In this document: positions 18,660 through 27,986 of the stretch, in pieces
How positions within the stretch are numbered: position 1 is the first letter of the stretch
How the letters are laid out: every line of letters begins with the position of its first letter
NCBI RefSeq assembly: GCF_028291725.1
Contig: NZ_JAQGNT010000098.1
Location: 1-64,000, forward strand
Length of the DNA stretch: 64,000 nucleotides
Source of the DNA: Hydrocarboniphaga sp.
GTDB lineage: Bacteria; Pseudomonadota; Gammaproteobacteria; Nevskiales; Nevskiaceae
Direction: 5' to 3'
The notes under the pieces: generated by a model
The model's input: only the letters and a program-made list of their open reading frames with translations
Database searches by the model: none
Told to the model about the DNA's origin: nothing
Program-made: the position numbers and the translations under genes

Positions 18660-19277
18660 CTAGATCAGTTCGACCAGCCAGATCAGGCCCATCGTGGTCA
18701 GAACCAGGCCGGCAAGCAGCTTGAGCCGGACTTCAGGAATGCGCCGCAGCTGGCGGTGAAGCAGGACCGCCAGCAGGCATACGGCGACAATGCCCGAGAC
18801 GCAGCCGGCGATAGCGGGCCGCCAGGCCTTGTCGGCCACCGCAATCGGCAGGACGAAGACCGCGATTTCGGCGGCCTCGACCATCGACGTCTTCGCCATC
18901 ACCAGAAACACCACAAACGAAAAAGCCGCGACCGGCGAAGGCTCCGCCTGAACGCCGACTTTGCCCAGTGGGTCGTCGACCCAGCGTGGCCGGGTGCCCG
19001 AGCGAAGGCGGCGCCACGACTTCCATGTCCAGTAGCTGCCGGTCGCGATCAACAGAACGACCGCCGCCGACCGCAGCCATATCAGTGGCAAGTGCTGGTG
19101 AAGCGGATACAGGAATATCGCGGCCACCGCCACCAGCAGGTGTCCGACGACGATGGCGGTGATCGCCTCGCGGGGATACCCGGCACGCCCGATCGCGTAT
19201 GCAATCACGAGCGTTTCCAAAAACTCGACGCTGGTGGCGGAGAAGGCGGCAACAAGAGGTTCCAGGTACTGCGCCAT
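18660..19277 (-). CDS. COG4280-like multi-pass membrane protein
   Basis: Six or so hydrophobic helices; VEFLETLVIAYAIG and AKTSMVEAAEIAVFVLP. Confidence 0.65.
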   Translation of the reverse strand: MAQYLEPLVAAFSATSVEFLETLVIAYAIGRAGYPREAITAIVVGHLLVAVAAIFLYPLHQHLPLIWLRSAAVVLLIATGSYWTWKSWRRLRSGTRPRWVDDPLGKVGVQAEPSPVAAFSFVVFLVMAKTSMVEAAEIAVFVLPIAVADKAWRPAIAGCVSGIVAVCLLAVLLHRQLRRIPEVRLKLLAGLVLTTMGLIWLVELI

Positions 19278-19402
19278 AACCCATTCTTCCGTCGCTACCC
19301 GGCACGATCATGCGGCAAGCTGACAGCGGTTCTGCGCCTCGCGGTCTGCGTTGCGAGCGGCTTGTCGTGCAAGTGGGACAGGCTCGCGCGGCGAGCCCGC
19401 CC

Positions 19403-19852
19403 CTACTGTTCTACGCTTGCCGTTTCCAGTTGCTCGAGCCGCAGTTTCGCTTCTTTCTTGCCGATGCCGCGCAGCTTGGCAATGGCTTTCACCTGCTCGG
19501 ACCTGGGCGAGGACTTCTGAGCTTCCCAGTTGTAGATCGTCTGCAGGCTGACGTCGAGCAACAGGGCCATCTCGCGGGCGCTCAGACCCAGCCGATTGCG
19601 CAGCGTCACGAAGCCCTTGGCGGTGAATCGGACCTTGGTGCTTTCTTCTGCGGGAGCGGATGCGGCCTGGGTGGCGCCGACGCGCTGAAGCTTCTTGATC
19701 TCGCGTTGCGCCTGCTGGAGTTGCTTGTTCAAATCCGACAATTGCCGCTTGTGCAGCGTGGTCGCCTTCTGGATCGGATCCACATACTGGCGGATCACTT
19801 TTTTGGAAAGACGGATAATTTCGGTTTTCAACAGGCCGGCGATGTCCGACAT
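19403..19852 (-). CDS. HTH-domain regulator with coiled-coil N-terminus
   Basis: LRNRLGLSAREMALLLDVSLQTIYNWEAQKSSPR XRE-like HTH. Confidence 0.75.
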   Translation of the reverse strand: MSDIAGLLKTEIIRLSKKVIRQYVDPIQKATTLHKRQLSDLNKQLQQAQREIKKLQRVGATQAASAPAEESTKVRFTAKGFVTLRNRLGLSAREMALLLDVSLQTIYNWEAQKSSPRSEQVKAIAKLRGIGKKEAKLRLEQLETASVEQ

Positions 19853-20001
19853 AGGAAGTTGGAGGCAGGGGTAGAGCCGCTAGTATGCCAAGCTTGGAGA
19901 TTTTCTGTCTTGGGGACGGGACGGCAGCCCTGGGACGAGTCCCAGCAGAGGCCATTCGTCCCATTCCGCGGTTTTCCAAAAGAGCGCGGCGCAAGCCCGG
20001 A

Positions 20002-20229
20002 TTACCCCAGTGCTGCCTCGTCGGCCACAACCGGGCGGCTCTCGCGCGTGGCGCGCAGTGTTTTACCGGGCTCGCTGGCATCGACGATTTCCAGGTGATC
20101 TTCGAATACCGCAGTGATCGTCGCGACGAAGGGGAAGCCCGCCAGTTTTGGCACGCGATAGCTCACCGTGTCGCCGATCTTGAAAGTCGCGGGGTCGAAA
20201 TTGAATTCGAAAGGACAGGTTTCCTGCAT
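20002..20229 (-). CDS. Small hypothetical protein (75 aa)
   Basis: MQETCPFEFNFDPATFKIGDTVSYRVPKLAGFPFVATITAV; Met upstream less likely. Confidence 0.5.
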   Translation of the reverse strand: MQETCPFEFNFDPATFKIGDTVSYRVPKLAGFPFVATITAVFEDHLEIVDASEPGKTLRATRESRPVVADEAALG

Positions 20230-20489
20230 GAGGTTCTCCAATGTGTGGGCTTGCGCCCCTAGTGATATCAAGTCGCGGCTCTCGATGCCAGCCCCCCACG
20301 TTTTTTTCGGTTATCTGCGATACCGGCTCGCGCCACTGGCGAACACCGCCGAGGCTCGGTTGCCTCGGCGACTACAGAGGCCGGCAGGGTTTGAGCACGC
20401 CAGGGCTGTTTGCCCAGGCGCCGCCATCGACGTGGTACTGCGTCGGGTCGTGCCGGCTGTTCCCGCGTCTCAATCGCCGGTCAGGACGC

Positions 20490-21215
20490 CTATTGCGGCT
20501 CGTCCACCGTAGAGATGTCGTCGGGAGGATTTCCGTCGAAGACGAGATTCTGTCGGTAGTCGAGATAGGCGGTTCGCACAAATACATACGGATCGAGCTG
20601 CTCATGCATCACGTGGTCGGTCTTCAGTAATCGGCCCCGGTGATCGATTTGCTGGGCCGAATAGAAGCCGAGTCGGTCCAGCGTGGTGACCGGCGAGACG
20701 TACTGCAGGGTTTCAGTCCAACTGTCGCCGATCCGGCCGACCAGATCCCGATTCGTGGTCGGACCCAACAGCGGCAGCATCAGGTACCAGCCCTGACCAA
20801 ATCCCCATTTCCCGAAGGTTTGACCCAGATCTTCGTCGTGGCGCTCGAAACCCTGCCCGGTCGCAACGTCCAGAAATCCGGCCAGGCCGATGGTCGAGTT
20901 CAGCGCGAAACGCAGCGAGTCTTCGCCGCCTTGTTCCAGCTTGCCTTGCAGAAAGTCGTTTGCAATCGTGGTGGGATACAGGAAGTTCTCAAAAAAATTT
21001 CTGACCGCCAGCCGGGCCGAGTCGGGTAGAACGCGGACGTAGCTTGTCGCAACCGGCCTCAGCAAATATTGATCGGCTTTCAGGTTGACGGCGAAAATCC
21101 GGCGATTGACTTTCTCGAGAGGATCCTCGGGGTCATAGCTCGGTGAATGAGCGCATCCGCTGATTGCCAGAAGCAATCCTGCAGCGGAAAGAGCGGCTGG
21201 CAAGCATCGGAGCAT
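20490..21215 (-). CDS. mlaA: MlaA/VacJ family lipoprotein
   Basis: Lipobox LLAISGC; DPLEKVNRRIFAVN, NFFENFLYPTTIANDFLQGK, LPLLGPTTNRD. Confidence 0.93.
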   Translation of the reverse strand: MLRCLPAALSAAGLLLAISGCAHSPSYDPEDPLEKVNRRIFAVNLKADQYLLRPVATSYVRVLPDSARLAVRNFFENFLYPTTIANDFLQGKLEQGGEDSLRFALNSTIGLAGFLDVATGQGFERHDEDLGQTFGKWGFGQGWYLMLPLLGPTTNRDLVGRIGDSWTETLQYVSPVTTLDRLGFYSAQQIDHRGRLLKTDHVMHEQLDPYVFVRTAYLDYRQNLVFDGNPPDDISTVDEPQ

Positions 21216-21414
21216 TGCGACCTCGGCTGCGTTTCGTAGTCACATATCGGACAGGCTGTGGAATCTGCTGGCCGCATCCTGATCTGCGATAGCAGCTTGC
21301 AGTAGGCCCTGCCACTGCAGATATTCGTGTTGCGACCCTACTGGCGAAATTGTCGTGAGAACGTCAAGTCTGCGTCAGAGTTTCGTAAGCGTTTTTTCCG
21401 CATGGGCGGAAGGG

Positions 21415-21455
21415 TCCCGACAGTGATTTTGTAGTCACTACAAAAAATGTCGGGA
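21415..21455. promoter_or_regulatory. 41-nt nested perfect dyad
   Basis: TCCCGACA gtga TTTTGTAGT c ACTACAAAA aa TGTCGGGA. Confidence 0.5.
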
Positions 21456-21585
21456 GCCTCGTGCTGCGGGGATGCGACCGCGTTTCAAACCGGAAAAATG
21501 GGAAGCCAAGCCACTGAAACCATTTGATTAATGGCTTTTCGAAAAAGCCCCTGGCGATGGCACCGCAGATGCGAAGCATGTGCCC

Positions 21586-22665
21586 ATGATCAACTTCCCG
21601 ATTGCGTTCCATTCTGCTGATTTCGACTATCGCCGCGTTTCGGCCGGCTTCGCTGCCGACACCTCGAACGCGAGAAAAATATTGGCCATCGAAATTGCCG
21701 GGCTCGGCGATATCGTTCACTCCTTGCCGGCCCTGTGGGCGCTGCGCCAGGGATACCCCAAGGCTGAGCTGCATTGCCTGGTGCAGGAAGGCAACGCCAG
21801 CCTGCTCGGAATGGCACCGTGGATCGATCGCGTCATTCCGTATCGCCGCTTTTCCTCCGTGGGCTACTTTCATCATCTGCAAATCGCACGCGAGATTCGC
21901 GCGCAGCGATACGACGTTGCAGTCGATTTGATCGGAGCCGATTGCTCCAGCCTTATCGCGGGGATCAGCGGTGCGACGCGAAAGCTGATTCGACGGCCGG
22001 GTTCGAGCAGGCCAAGAAGCGCCTGGCGGTGGTTTGGTACCGACATCATGCACGTTCCGTTCAGAACGGAACCGATGTACCAGCAACGGCTCAGTTGTGT
22101 CCGGCAGGCGGGGTTTACAACTCCTGCCGCCACTTTTCAGCTTGCCGAACCACAGAAAACAATTCCGGTCTCCGTCGCCTGGTCCGAGGCTGTGCCGTAC
22201 ATCCACGTCAGCCCCTATACCAAGCTATCGCGAAAGGAACTGCCGCCTTCGCAGATGGCGCAGCTCGTTGAGGGCTTGATGCGCAGCTTCCCAGGTCATC
22301 GGCTGGTACTCTCGTGCTCGGCGAAGCAACGTGAGCTGGCGGCGATGACTCGGCTCTTGGCCGATCTGCCGTCGAGCCCCTGGCAGGTGTTCGCGGGGAC
22401 CTTGGATATCCCGCAGCTGTATTCGCTGATCCAGTCCGCCGCGCTTCATATCGGTGGCGACACGGGGACGATTCACCTGGCCTGGCTGGCAGATACTCCC
22501 ACCGTCAGCTGGTTTAGGAAACGCGAGGGGCTCGTGCAGTGGGCACCGCAAGGCGCCCGGCATGCGCTCGTCCATTCGATCGAGGATGAAGCCGACTATT
22601 TGTACGGAGTGGACAACGATACGATCCTGACGAGAGCCCATGCCGCATTGAGCGATTCAGCTTAA
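21586..22665 (+). CDS. Glycosyltransferase family 9 (heptosyltransferase-like)
   Basis: ILAIEIAGLGDIVHSLPALWALR; HIGGDTGTIHLAW; start could be GTG at 21580. Confidence 0.85.
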   Translation: MINFPIAFHSADFDYRRVSAGFAADTSNARKILAIEIAGLGDIVHSLPALWALRQGYPKAELHCLVQEGNASLLGMAPWIDRVIPYRRFSSVGYFHHLQIAREIRAQRYDVAVDLIGADCSSLIAGISGATRKLIRRPGSSRPRSAWRWFGTDIMHVPFRTEPMYQQRLSCVRQAGFTTPAATFQLAEPQKTIPVSVAWSEAVPYIHVSPYTKLSRKELPPSQMAQLVEGLMRSFPGHRLVLSCSAKQRELAAMTRLLADLPSSPWQVFAGTLDIPQLYSLIQSAALHIGGDTGTIHLAWLADTPTVSWFRKREGLVQWAPQGARHALVHSIEDEADYLYGVDNDTILTRAHAALSDSA

Positions 22666-22671
22666 GCGCCA

Positions 22672-23952
22672 TCATCCCCGCGGCGGCGGTACCGGGAAAG
22701 TCAGCTCGAAGCGGGCGCCCGCTCCGAGTGCGCTGGTCACCTCGATATGCCAACCGAGCCGGTCCGCAATCCGGGCGACCAGCGAAAGCCCCAGGCCGAA
22801 TCCGCGACTATTTGAACCGCGATATCCGTGCTCGAAGATGCGCGCCAGATCTTCCTCGGCAATTCCAGTGCCGCTGTCCTCGATGATCAGGCGGCTGGGA
22901 CGCAGTGTGAGCTCGATCCGCCCGCGCTCGGTATGAGCAACCGCGTTCGCTATCAGGTTCCCGACCAGGGATGCAATCATGCCCGCTTGGCCGCGGACCC
23001 TCTGCGGCGCTTCGATGATCAGCCCGATCGTCAAAGGGCGGTCGCCAAGCAGATCACGATTGATCTGGCAGACCTCAGCCAACAGCTGATGCAGATCGCA
23101 TTCCTCCTGGTCCGTTGCATGATCGTCGCGGGCCAGAAACAGTAGGACTTCGGTCAGGCGCGCCATCTGCACCGAGGCGCGAAGAATTCTCTGGACCCGA
23201 CGTTGCGCGATCGGTCCGATATTCTGGTCGGCCGACAGCAACTGTGCCGCGCCTGATATGGCGGTTATCGGCGTGCGCAGTTCATGGCTGGCATCTTCAG
23301 TAAAAGCTTGCTCGCGGCGTATCAGTTCCTTCACCCGAAGAGCGTATCGGTCAAATGCGGCGGCGATCACCCCGATCTCGCGATTCTTGAACAGAGCCGC
23401 CAGTTCGGGGCCATGCCACTTCGGATCCGCGTGCGAGACCAGGGCCGCCAGCTGATCGACCGGGCGGGTCACCAGTCGCGCCAAAAGGCGAGCCAATAAC
23501 CAGCTGAGCACCAGGCCGAGGACGGTGCACACAACGGTCAGTGCCAACAGTCGCTCTTCGAGCCGTTCTAGCGGCTCCATATCGATGCCGACGAACAGAT
23601 GGCTTCCTTTGACGTCCTGCCGGCCGACGTAGAACTCCCGGCCATCGATCATGACATCGTCATGGATGCCGGGGGGAACCTGCTTCAAGGGGGCCGGAAT
23701 ATCAGCGTCGGTGCTGGCAATGTATCGCCATATGTCTTCGGATTCATGCGGCTCATGCTCGGTATCGGTTTCGTAATCCTTCACCAGCTCTTGCAGCTCC
23801 TGCTGAACGCGAGTCGCCAGCAGCTCGTATTCCAGATATTCGATGAACTGCGACACCGCAAGGTAGAAGCCCGCCGAAAGCAGGATGACGACCAGCAGAA
23901 TGGCGCCTACGAAGCGGGTTCTGAGACTGAATCTGGTGCTGAGCATGTTCAA
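22672..23952 (-). CDS. Sensor histidine kinase
   Basis: DASHELRTPITAISGAAQLL, NLIANAVAHTERG, GFGLGLSLV. Confidence 0.93.
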   Translation of the reverse strand: MNMLSTRFSLRTRFVGAILLVVILLSAGFYLAVSQFIEYLEYELLATRVQQELQELVKDYETDTEHEPHESEDIWRYIASTDADIPAPLKQVPPGIHDDVMIDGREFYVGRQDVKGSHLFVGIDMEPLERLEERLLALTVVCTVLGLVLSWLLARLLARLVTRPVDQLAALVSHADPKWHGPELAALFKNREIGVIAAAFDRYALRVKELIRREQAFTEDASHELRTPITAISGAAQLLSADQNIGPIAQRRVQRILRASVQMARLTEVLLFLARDDHATDQEECDLHQLLAEVCQINRDLLGDRPLTIGLIIEAPQRVRGQAGMIASLVGNLIANAVAHTERGRIELTLRPSRLIIEDSGTGIAEEDLARIFEHGYRGSNSRGFGLGLSLVARIADRLGWHIEVTSALGAGARFELTFPVPPPRG

Positions 23953-24650
23953 TGATCCGGTTCAACGATCCGGTATCCGATGCCGTGAACCGTATGCAGC
24001 ATCTTTACCGCCTCACCCTGATCGATCGCGATCCGCAGTGCATGGATATGCAGACGCAGAGCGGCGTCGCTATTAGGCGGATTTTCACCCCAGATGGCGT
24101 GCTGAGCCTCGGCTCGGCTGACCACGTTCGGCGAAGCCCGCATCAAGGCCTCGAGCAATTTCAGAACCGACGGCGTCAAATCGATCAGCCGCTCACGGCG
24201 CCGGACGAGCAGGGTGCCGGTATCAAAGTGAAGCTCACCTACGCTGAGGACGCGGTCGGTCATCGCACCCGCGCGTCGAGCCAGGACTTTAAGCCGCGCA
24301 TAGAGCTCGTCGAGCGCAAACGGTTTGGTCAGATAGTCGTCGGCCCCGGCATCGAAGCCGGCCAGCTTGTCGCGAAGCGTGTCTCGGGATGTCAGCATCA
24401 GAATCGGGGTATATCGTAGCCCGGACGAACGCAGCCGGGCGCTGATTGCAAGGCCGTCGAGCCCGGGCAGTGTCAGATCCAGCACGATGACGTCGTAGGG
24501 GTTGACGACTGCCAGGTGAAGCCCGAGCACACCGTTCGCCGCGTAATCGACGATTTCGCGATGCTGCTCCAGATATTCGCCCACATTTTCCGCGATGTCC
24601 TGGTGATCCTCAATCAGCAATACGCGCACGATCACACCCGAACAAGGCAA
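23949..24650 (-). CDS. OmpR-family response regulator
   Basis: VLLIEDHQDIAENVGEYL, DVIVLDLTLPG, winged-helix C-terminus; exact start uncertain. Confidence 0.93.
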   Translation of the reverse strand: MPCSGVIVRVLLIEDHQDIAENVGEYLEQHREIVDYAANGVLGLHLAVVNPYDVIVLDLTLPGLDGLAISARLRSSGLRYTPILMLTSRDTLRDKLAGFDAGADDYLTKPFALDELYARLKVLARRAGAMTDRVLSVGELHFDTGTLLVRRRERLIDLTPSVLKLLEALMRASPNVVSRAEAQHAIWGENPPNSDAALRLHIHALRIAIDQGEAVKMLHTVHGIGYRIVEPDH

Positions 24651-24806
24651 GGCCGACAGGATACTGGAGCGGCATGTGCCGGACGACGTCGCCGGCCGAT
24701 CTTATGAAATATTAACGAATAGATTACGGATAAAAAACGCCCCGAACTCGAAGATCCTGCGGAGCGCTGTATCGAGCCGCTCCGCTGCCGCTACTCTCGG
24801 GAACCC

Positions 24807-25544
24807 ATGCGCGTTCTGCTTCGATCTTGCCGTCCCTATTTCGTCCGGCTTGCTCCCTGCCTGGCATCGCTTGCTCCGTCCTACGCTCTCGCATCTCCGC
24901 CGGACGATCCGCATCCGGCCTGGACACGCAGTGGGGACGTACTACAGTGGGGGATCCCTGCCTTCGCTTTCGGCCTGACTTATCTGCTGGACCCCGAGTC
25001 GGGGACTTCGAAATCGGGCGCTGCCGAAGTGCCGCCCGGCCTGAACTGGCCGGGGCCGCGCCTCGATAAATCCGAGCGGTACGACTTTCTGATTTCGTTT
25101 GCGCGGATGGAGGTAGTGACCTACGCGCTCAAGTACGGCGTGAACGAGGAGCGGCCTTATCATGGTGGAGGGCAGTCGTTTCCGTCGGGTCACGCCGCCT
25201 CGTCGTTCATGGGGGCCGAATTCATTCGCAAGAACTATGGTTGGGGCTGGGGAGGCCCGGCGTTGCTGGCGGCCACCTGGGTTGGATATACCCGAGTCGA
25301 GTCCTACAACCACTATTGGTACGACGTTGTGGCTGGAGCGGTGGTCGGCATCCTGTCCAATCACGATCTCGACGAGATTCATTTCAAAGGCTCCAGCCTG
25401 CGGTTTGCGCCGGCCCTGATGGCGCGCTCCGGATCGACGGCTTCTGACTCGGCCTCATTCGAGCCGCAGTCCATCGGTGTGGCTGACGATCATCGCCTCG
25501 TCCCCGGGGTTCAGATCGAGTGGCGATTCGGAGCCCCGCGTTGA
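24807..25544 (+). CDS. PAP2-family phosphatase
   Basis: KYGVNEERPYHGG, FPSGHAASSF, GYTRVESYNHYWYDVVAGAVVG. Confidence 0.9.
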   Translation: MRVLLRSCRPYFVRLAPCLASLAPSYALASPPDDPHPAWTRSGDVLQWGIPAFAFGLTYLLDPESGTSKSGAAEVPPGLNWPGPRLDKSERYDFLISFARMEVVTYALKYGVNEERPYHGGGQSFPSGHAASSFMGAEFIRKNYGWGWGGPALLAATWVGYTRVESYNHYWYDVVAGAVVGILSNHDLDEIHFKGSSLRFAPALMARSGSTASDSASFEPQSIGVADDHRLVPGVQIEWRFGAPR

Positions 25545-27205
25545 ATCGTGTTGTCAGCTTGCTCAAGGGTCTCGTCCAGGGGCCGATCAAGGCAACGACT
25601 CTGACGGTCATCGTGGCGATCTACCTGACGACGATGCAGAACCATTCGTTCTGGCTGGCCGTGATCACCACGCTGCCAGCACATTTCGATTTTCAGCAGT
25701 ACCTGTTCCTGGCTTGTCTGTTCGTGATTCTGAACGCGGCCCTGATCGTGCTGCTGTCGATACTGGGAGCGGGGCCGCTGCTGAAACCGGTGCTGATCGC
25801 GGTCCTGCTCATCGCGTCGGTCTGCAGCTACTTCATGGATGCTTTCGGCACGATCATCGACGAGGCGATGATCGTCAACTCCTTGCAGACGGATGTGCAT
25901 GAGGTCGGCGACCTGTTCTCCATCCCGTTTATCCTGCACATTCTGGGCTTCGGCGTGGTGCCCGCGATCTGGGTAGCGCGTGTGACGATCGTGGCGCAGC
26001 GATGGCAGCGCAGCTTGATGCAGCGGAGTCTGCTGGCGGGGCTGGCGCTTGTCGTGCTGATCGGCGGAATCGCCGCCGACTACAAGCAGATGTCCTTGTG
26101 GGCTCGACCCAACAAGCAGGTGCGGCTTTATATCAACCCGAGCTACCCGATCTATTCGGCCTTCCAGAACGCCCGCGACACGCTGAGCGTGAAAAAGAAT
26201 GTTCCGCTGATCAAGCTCGCTACCGACGCAAAGCGAGGTGCGAAAGCAGGCAGGCCGCTGCTGGTGGTCGTCGTCATTGGCGAGACCGCCCGCGCCCGGA
26301 ATTTCAGCCTGCTCGGCTATGAGCGGCCGAGCAATCCGGAACTGGCCAAGGTTCCTGGCCTGATCAGCTACGAACAGGTCAGCTCGTGCGGAACCTCGAC
26401 GGCAATCTCGGTGCCCTGCATGTTCTCGGGCCTGGGGCGCGCATCGTTCAGCCGCGACAAGGCCAGGGAACAGGAGAACCTGCTGGACGTGGTCAAACGA
26501 ACCGGCATCGACGTGCTCTGGCGCGACAACAATTCGGGCTGCAAGGGCGTGTGCGCCCGAGTGGCGACCGATGATCTGTTTCGCAAACACGATGACGCGC
26601 TGTGCAACTCCGAGGAGTGTCTGGACGAGATTCTGCTGAAGGGCCTGGATCTGTCGCCGGCCGCCGCGGGCAGGGACGAGTTGCTGGTTCTCCATCAGAA
26701 AGGCAGCCACGGGCCGGCCTACTTCAAGCGATATCCTGCCGAATACCGGCGTTTTGTGCCGGAGTGTGCGCGCGACGACGTGCAATCCTGCAGCCGGGAG
26801 GAGATCACCAACGCTTACGACAACACGATCGTCTACACCGATCATGTGCTGACAAGCCTGATCGATATCCTGCAGGCGCATGCGGCAAGCCTGGATTCGG
26901 TGATGCTGTATGTCTCCGATCACGGCGAGAGCCTGGGCGAGAACGGCATCTACCTGCATGGCCTGCCGTACTCGATCGCACCGGCCGAGCAGACCCACGT
27001 GCCGATGCTGGCGTGGCTTTCCGAGGGCGCCAGGCAAAGCCAGGGTGTGGATCTGCAATGCCTGATGGCATCGCGGAGCAAGCCGGCGTCGCACGACAAT
27101 CTTTTCGACACCGTTCTCGGTTTGTTCCATATCGAGACCGAGCGCTACCGCGCCGACCTCGATCTGTTTCAGGCCTGCCGCGGCGTCAATCGCGCAGCAG
27201 GCTGA
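25520..27205 (+). CDS. eptA: Phosphoethanolamine transferase, EptA/MCR family
   Basis: VVVIGETARARNFSLLGYERPSNPEL, SCGTSTAISVPCMFS, YVSDHGESLGENGIYLHGLPY. Confidence 0.93.
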   Translation: MAIRSPALNRVVSLLKGLVQGPIKATTLTVIVAIYLTTMQNHSFWLAVITTLPAHFDFQQYLFLACLFVILNAALIVLLSILGAGPLLKPVLIAVLLIASVCSYFMDAFGTIIDEAMIVNSLQTDVHEVGDLFSIPFILHILGFGVVPAIWVARVTIVAQRWQRSLMQRSLLAGLALVVLIGGIAADYKQMSLWARPNKQVRLYINPSYPIYSAFQNARDTLSVKKNVPLIKLATDAKRGAKAGRPLLVVVVIGETARARNFSLLGYERPSNPELAKVPGLISYEQVSSCGTSTAISVPCMFSGLGRASFSRDKAREQENLLDVVKRTGIDVLWRDNNSGCKGVCARVATDDLFRKHDDALCNSEECLDEILLKGLDLSPAAAGRDELLVLHQKGSHGPAYFKRYPAEYRRFVPECARDDVQSCSREEITNAYDNTIVYTDHVLTSLIDILQAHAASLDSVMLYVSDHGESLGENGIYLHGLPYSIAPAEQTHVPMLAWLSEGARQSQGVDLQCLMASRSKPASHDNLFDTVLGLFHIETERYRADLDLFQACRGVNRAAG

Positions 27206-27566
27206 CTCCGCCGACGATCATCGCAACGCCCAGGTATCGGCTGATTTCGATCGGCTCGGCAAACACCCAGTGCGAGCCCAGCAAGACGCTGACGTAGGTT
27301 ATCGCCGTGGCGGGGAATGCAAGGCTCAACTCGCTGCGTCGAAGGATCAGCATCCAGCTGGCGAAAGTCCCGATGTAGCAGGCCGCCGCGGCGAGCGCGG
27401 CTGGCGTGTGGAGTACCAGGCCGAGCCAGGCGATGCTCGCGGACGGATCACCCAGTGCTGTTCCCGCCGACTTCAGCAGCAGCTGGAGTGTCGTCTCGCT
27501 GGCGATCAGGATGATCCACAGCGGCATTGCGCTGCGCGGCCGGGCCAACACGGCGGCGGTGTTCAT
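27186..27566 (-). CDS. EamA/SMR-like four-helix transporter subunit
   Basis: Four hydrophobic helices; SLAFPATAITYVSVLLGSHWVFAEPIEISRYLGVAMIVGGV. Confidence 0.75.
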   Translation of the reverse strand: MNTAAVLARPRSAMPLWIILIASETTLQLLLKSAGTALGDPSASIAWLGLVLHTPAALAAAACYIGTFASWMLILRRSELSLAFPATAITYVSVLLGSHWVFAEPIEISRYLGVAMIVGGVSLLRD

Positions 27567-27582
27567 CGCAAGCTCGCGTTCA

Positions 27583-27957
27583 TCACTGGATTCCCGTGCA
27601 TACGAGCGCGGCGCCGAGCGTAATCAGGCCGCAGCCGGCCCAGCGCCGGCGCGAAATCGCCTCTCCCAGCACCGCGCGGCTGACGATCAGCACACCGCAG
27701 TAGCTCAGGCTGGCCAGTGGGAACGCGATGCTCAGCTGGACGCGGCTCAACACCGCGAGCCACAGAAAGAATTCACAGGCATAGGCGGCGATGCCGAGCA
27801 GCAGCCATCGCTGCGTAAACAGTCGCAGCCAGAACGCCGGCCGCCTTGCATCGGCGTGCGAGTCTCCGATGCCGTTGAGTCCGAGCTTGAAGCCCAGCTG
27901 TCCGAACACGTCGAGAACAATCGTGGCGGCGATCAGCAGTAGGGTGCTCGGGATCAA
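27583..27957 (-). CDS. EamA/SMR-like four-helix transporter subunit (partner)
   Basis: QLSIAFPLASLSYCGVLIVSRAVLGEAISRRRWAGCGLITLGAALV. Confidence 0.75.
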   Translation of the reverse strand: MIPSTLLLIAATIVLDVFGQLGFKLGLNGIGDSHADARRPAFWLRLFTQRWLLLGIAAYACEFFLWLAVLSRVQLSIAFPLASLSYCGVLIVSRAVLGEAISRRRWAGCGLITLGAALVCTGIQ

Positions 27958-27986
27958 AGGGAGGTTCCTTGGGCTTGACGGCTGCG

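Noticed and set aside
17856-19520. Plus-strand 554-aa ORF across chrA and the minus-strand membrane gene
   Set aside because: Out of frame with chrA and antisense to 18660..19277; low-complexity Arg/Ala composition.
25511-27130. Minus-strand 539-aa ORF opposite eptA
   Set aside because: Gln/Arg/His-rich shadow of a clear EptA-family gene.
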